Below are positions 45,901-46,475 of a stretch of 46,475 bases of DNA, piece by piece. The notes beneath the pieces were generated by a model. That model was not told where the DNA came from, searched no databases, and worked only from the letters and a program-made list of their open reading frames with translations. Every line of letters begins with the position of its first letter. The first letter of the stretch is position 1. The stretch covers positions 1 to 46,475 of the forward strand of contig JAEUTY010000051.1 in assembly GCA_016787805.1 (NCBI GenBank), given 5' to 3'. The translations under genes were made by a program, and so were the position numbers. Origin of the DNA: Flavobacterium sp. Its GTDB lineage: Bacteria; Bacteroidota; Bacteroidia; Flavobacteriales; Flavobacteriaceae.

Positions 45901-46475
45901 AAATAACTTTTATCAGTTGCAAAAGTACTTGTGTTGGCAGTGTTTGTAGCTAAAATATCAGTTAAACCAATTGTCATTACTTCAGTTGAATTGATACTTC
46001 TTGATTGTTTTTGGTTTAATCTTGAGATATCATCTCTACCAATACCAGCAATATCATAATTGTATCCTGCATTAGCGGCAATATCCCAAATTTTGTTACC
46101 ATCAGAATTGGTATAATCTAAAGAGGTACCATTAACTCCTAATGTAATTCCGTATTTGATAGCTAAGTAACTTTGAATATTACTTTTCTCGATATTAGTT
46201 GCTCTACTACTTAACGTAATAATTTCACCAACTCGACCGTCTAAACTTCCGTCCCAACCTTCACTACGTCCAATCCAATATTGACTGTCATTTACGTTTT
46301 GAAAAGCGCCAGGGTCGGTTGTTAAGTTAATAACGTTGTTTGCGTTAAATGTAAGTTCTGAGCCTGTTACAGTTGAATTATTTCTTGCATTAATAATACC
46401 AGCAGTACTATAAGATGCAGATGTGCTTTGATGTGCTACACCATAACCTAAGCCAGGTCCAGCTGATGTTCCTAC
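42987..46475 (-). CDS. Large T9SS-secreted LamG-domain protein, N-terminus outside window
   Basis: The frame stays open from the stop at 42987 to the right edge, giving at least 1,162 residues; a Met at 45977 is internal. In the upstream part SLDGRVGEIITLSSRAT...IQSYLAIKYGITLG is typical of Flavobacteriaceae surface proteins with concanavalin-like domains. A LamG/concanavalin domain lies at about 45530-44990 (LDGVDDFVRIGD, MTWIRPNG, WHNIAVTYGAGTLRMYIDG, GDIDELRMWNR). The C-terminus (about 43220-42990) is a type A T9SS sorting domain (VEKVELYNMLGQAIG, STGTYIVKIKTTKGD, RKIIIN). It is probably a surface-exposed carbohydrate- or protein-binding protein. Confidence 0.88.
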   Translation of the reverse strand, partial: VGTSAGPGLGYGVAHQSTSASYSTAGIINARNNSTVTGSELTFNANNVINLTTDPGAFQNVNDSQYWIGRSEGWDGSLDGRVGEIITLSSRATNIEKSNIQSYLAIKYGITLGVNGTSLDYTNSDGNKIWDIAANAGYNYDIAGIGRDDISRLNQKQSRSINSTEVMTIGLTDILATNTANTSTFATDKSYLVWGANGQNMANSGVPINVDLGPTTITTITEVVNRKWKVVETGGDVGITRINVPTAAFISGLPALGPTDAYVMVVATNSAFTSGVETVFMTTSGANQTCQYDFDNTKFITFGVAHQAVNPLHITLDGVDDFVRIGDANEIGSAFTIMTWIRPNGANTLGTERTILAKKATATTGYRLVLQLDNRVRMEWRGAAGINQSAISNTVLPNAMWHNIAVTYGAGTLRMYIDGVLDRTSVLVLPPVASVSSFSIGAQYINKTTINNLFKGDIDELRMWNRMLSATEIRFIMNQEISQTGTGTRGAILPATITKNDINALLWNDLFAYYSMNSYIGTHLDDDSFNINRGSLVIPDKISINQQTAPLPYRSNADGLWSATATWQNGSTQDLPYSLSIVDGVTPIDWNIVGTSHNVSSTGNKTLLGLYVIANALTANNDSKIEVSHYLKVDGTIDLEGKSQLVQTLNSDLDPTSSGSLQRDQQGQNNIYNYNYWSSPVGAINNTTNNNAYTVSGVMKDGSTSTPQNITWTSGLNGSATSPITLSSYWIFKFQNLTPSYANWQWVGPSGSLFPGQGYTLKGSGSGTSQNYTFVGKPNNGQITGVIAPNNLNLSGNPYASAIDANAFITANSASTTGALYFWEHYSTNTTHNLAQYQGGYAARTLVGGTPPVAPPGISGLGSSSKVPGRYIPVGQGFFVFGSAAGGNVVFNNDQRAFIKEDNASSNTLFRGSNSILTVDHFNDNSDDEYTEDSFARIRLGLDDRNGYHRQILLGFMNENATEGVDFGYDAILVDNQPSDMYFNGNGTALVISGVGTFDVNSIYPLAVKTDALGTVTFRLDALENFADDVNVYIFDKMTETYHDIKNGDFSVELPQGTNDIRFSLRFMNAPALATTDFENSNAIQVAYTSANDMLNIKNNVVDATVEKVELYNMLGQAIGTFKVENQTQNNIQLPIKNISTGTYIVKIKTTKGDTSRKIIIN

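Overview
The window is chromosomal DNA of a Flavobacteriaceae bacterium, most likely Flavobacterium or a close relative. The evidence is the AT-rich composition, the absence of clear Shine-Dalgarno sequences, repeated Bacteroidetes-type promoter boxes (TAnnTTTG), several proteins with type IX secretion (T9SS) C-terminal sorting domains, and household genes of flavobacterial type (N-terminally extended GAPDH, mitochondrial-type aconitase, paired PPIC foldases). I saw no tRNA, rRNA, CRISPR, phage or insertion sequence.

Region 1 (1-11970) encodes secreted and surface proteins. It holds the 3' end of a T9SS protein with three internal repeats, then two paralogous proteins of about 1,365 residues made of YDG/MBG-type beta repeats, then a 393-residue protein, then a 297-residue protein. 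Three of these share a C-terminal module ending in two dockerin-like calcium loops. The last two share an N-terminal beta domain that looks distantly cohesin-like, and the last one carries a T9SS sorting domain. Together they could form a calcium-dependent surface assembly, which is the most speculative and most interesting reading of the window.

Region 2 (11980-21104) holds a tiny C-terminally anchored protein, release factor 3, an envelope operon (two SurA/parvulin-type foldases and a MoxR ATPase), a small membrane protein, a protein whose motifs match copper type II (PHM-like) monooxygenases, and a divergent acyltransferase.

Region 3 (21270-31606) is mostly metabolism and cell wall: aconitase, a small secreted protein, a fatty acid hydroxylase-family membrane protein, GAPDH, a HtrA/Deg protease, and a dapF-GNAT-mltG-DUF2279 operon.

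Region 4 (31607-42960) contains dnaA with a tyrosine phosphatase and an RsmI-like methylase, a thioesterase, YigZ-like and acyltransferase genes, a HAD phosphatase with ribD, a GNAT enzyme with prmC, an ABC permease and hisS. Between 36.8 and 41.5 kb there are five separate islands of 7-nucleotide-period repeats. They sit at gene junctions, supply stop codons, and in one case lie in frame inside prmC.

Region 5 (42987 to the right edge) is a large T9SS protein with a LamG domain, truncated by the window.
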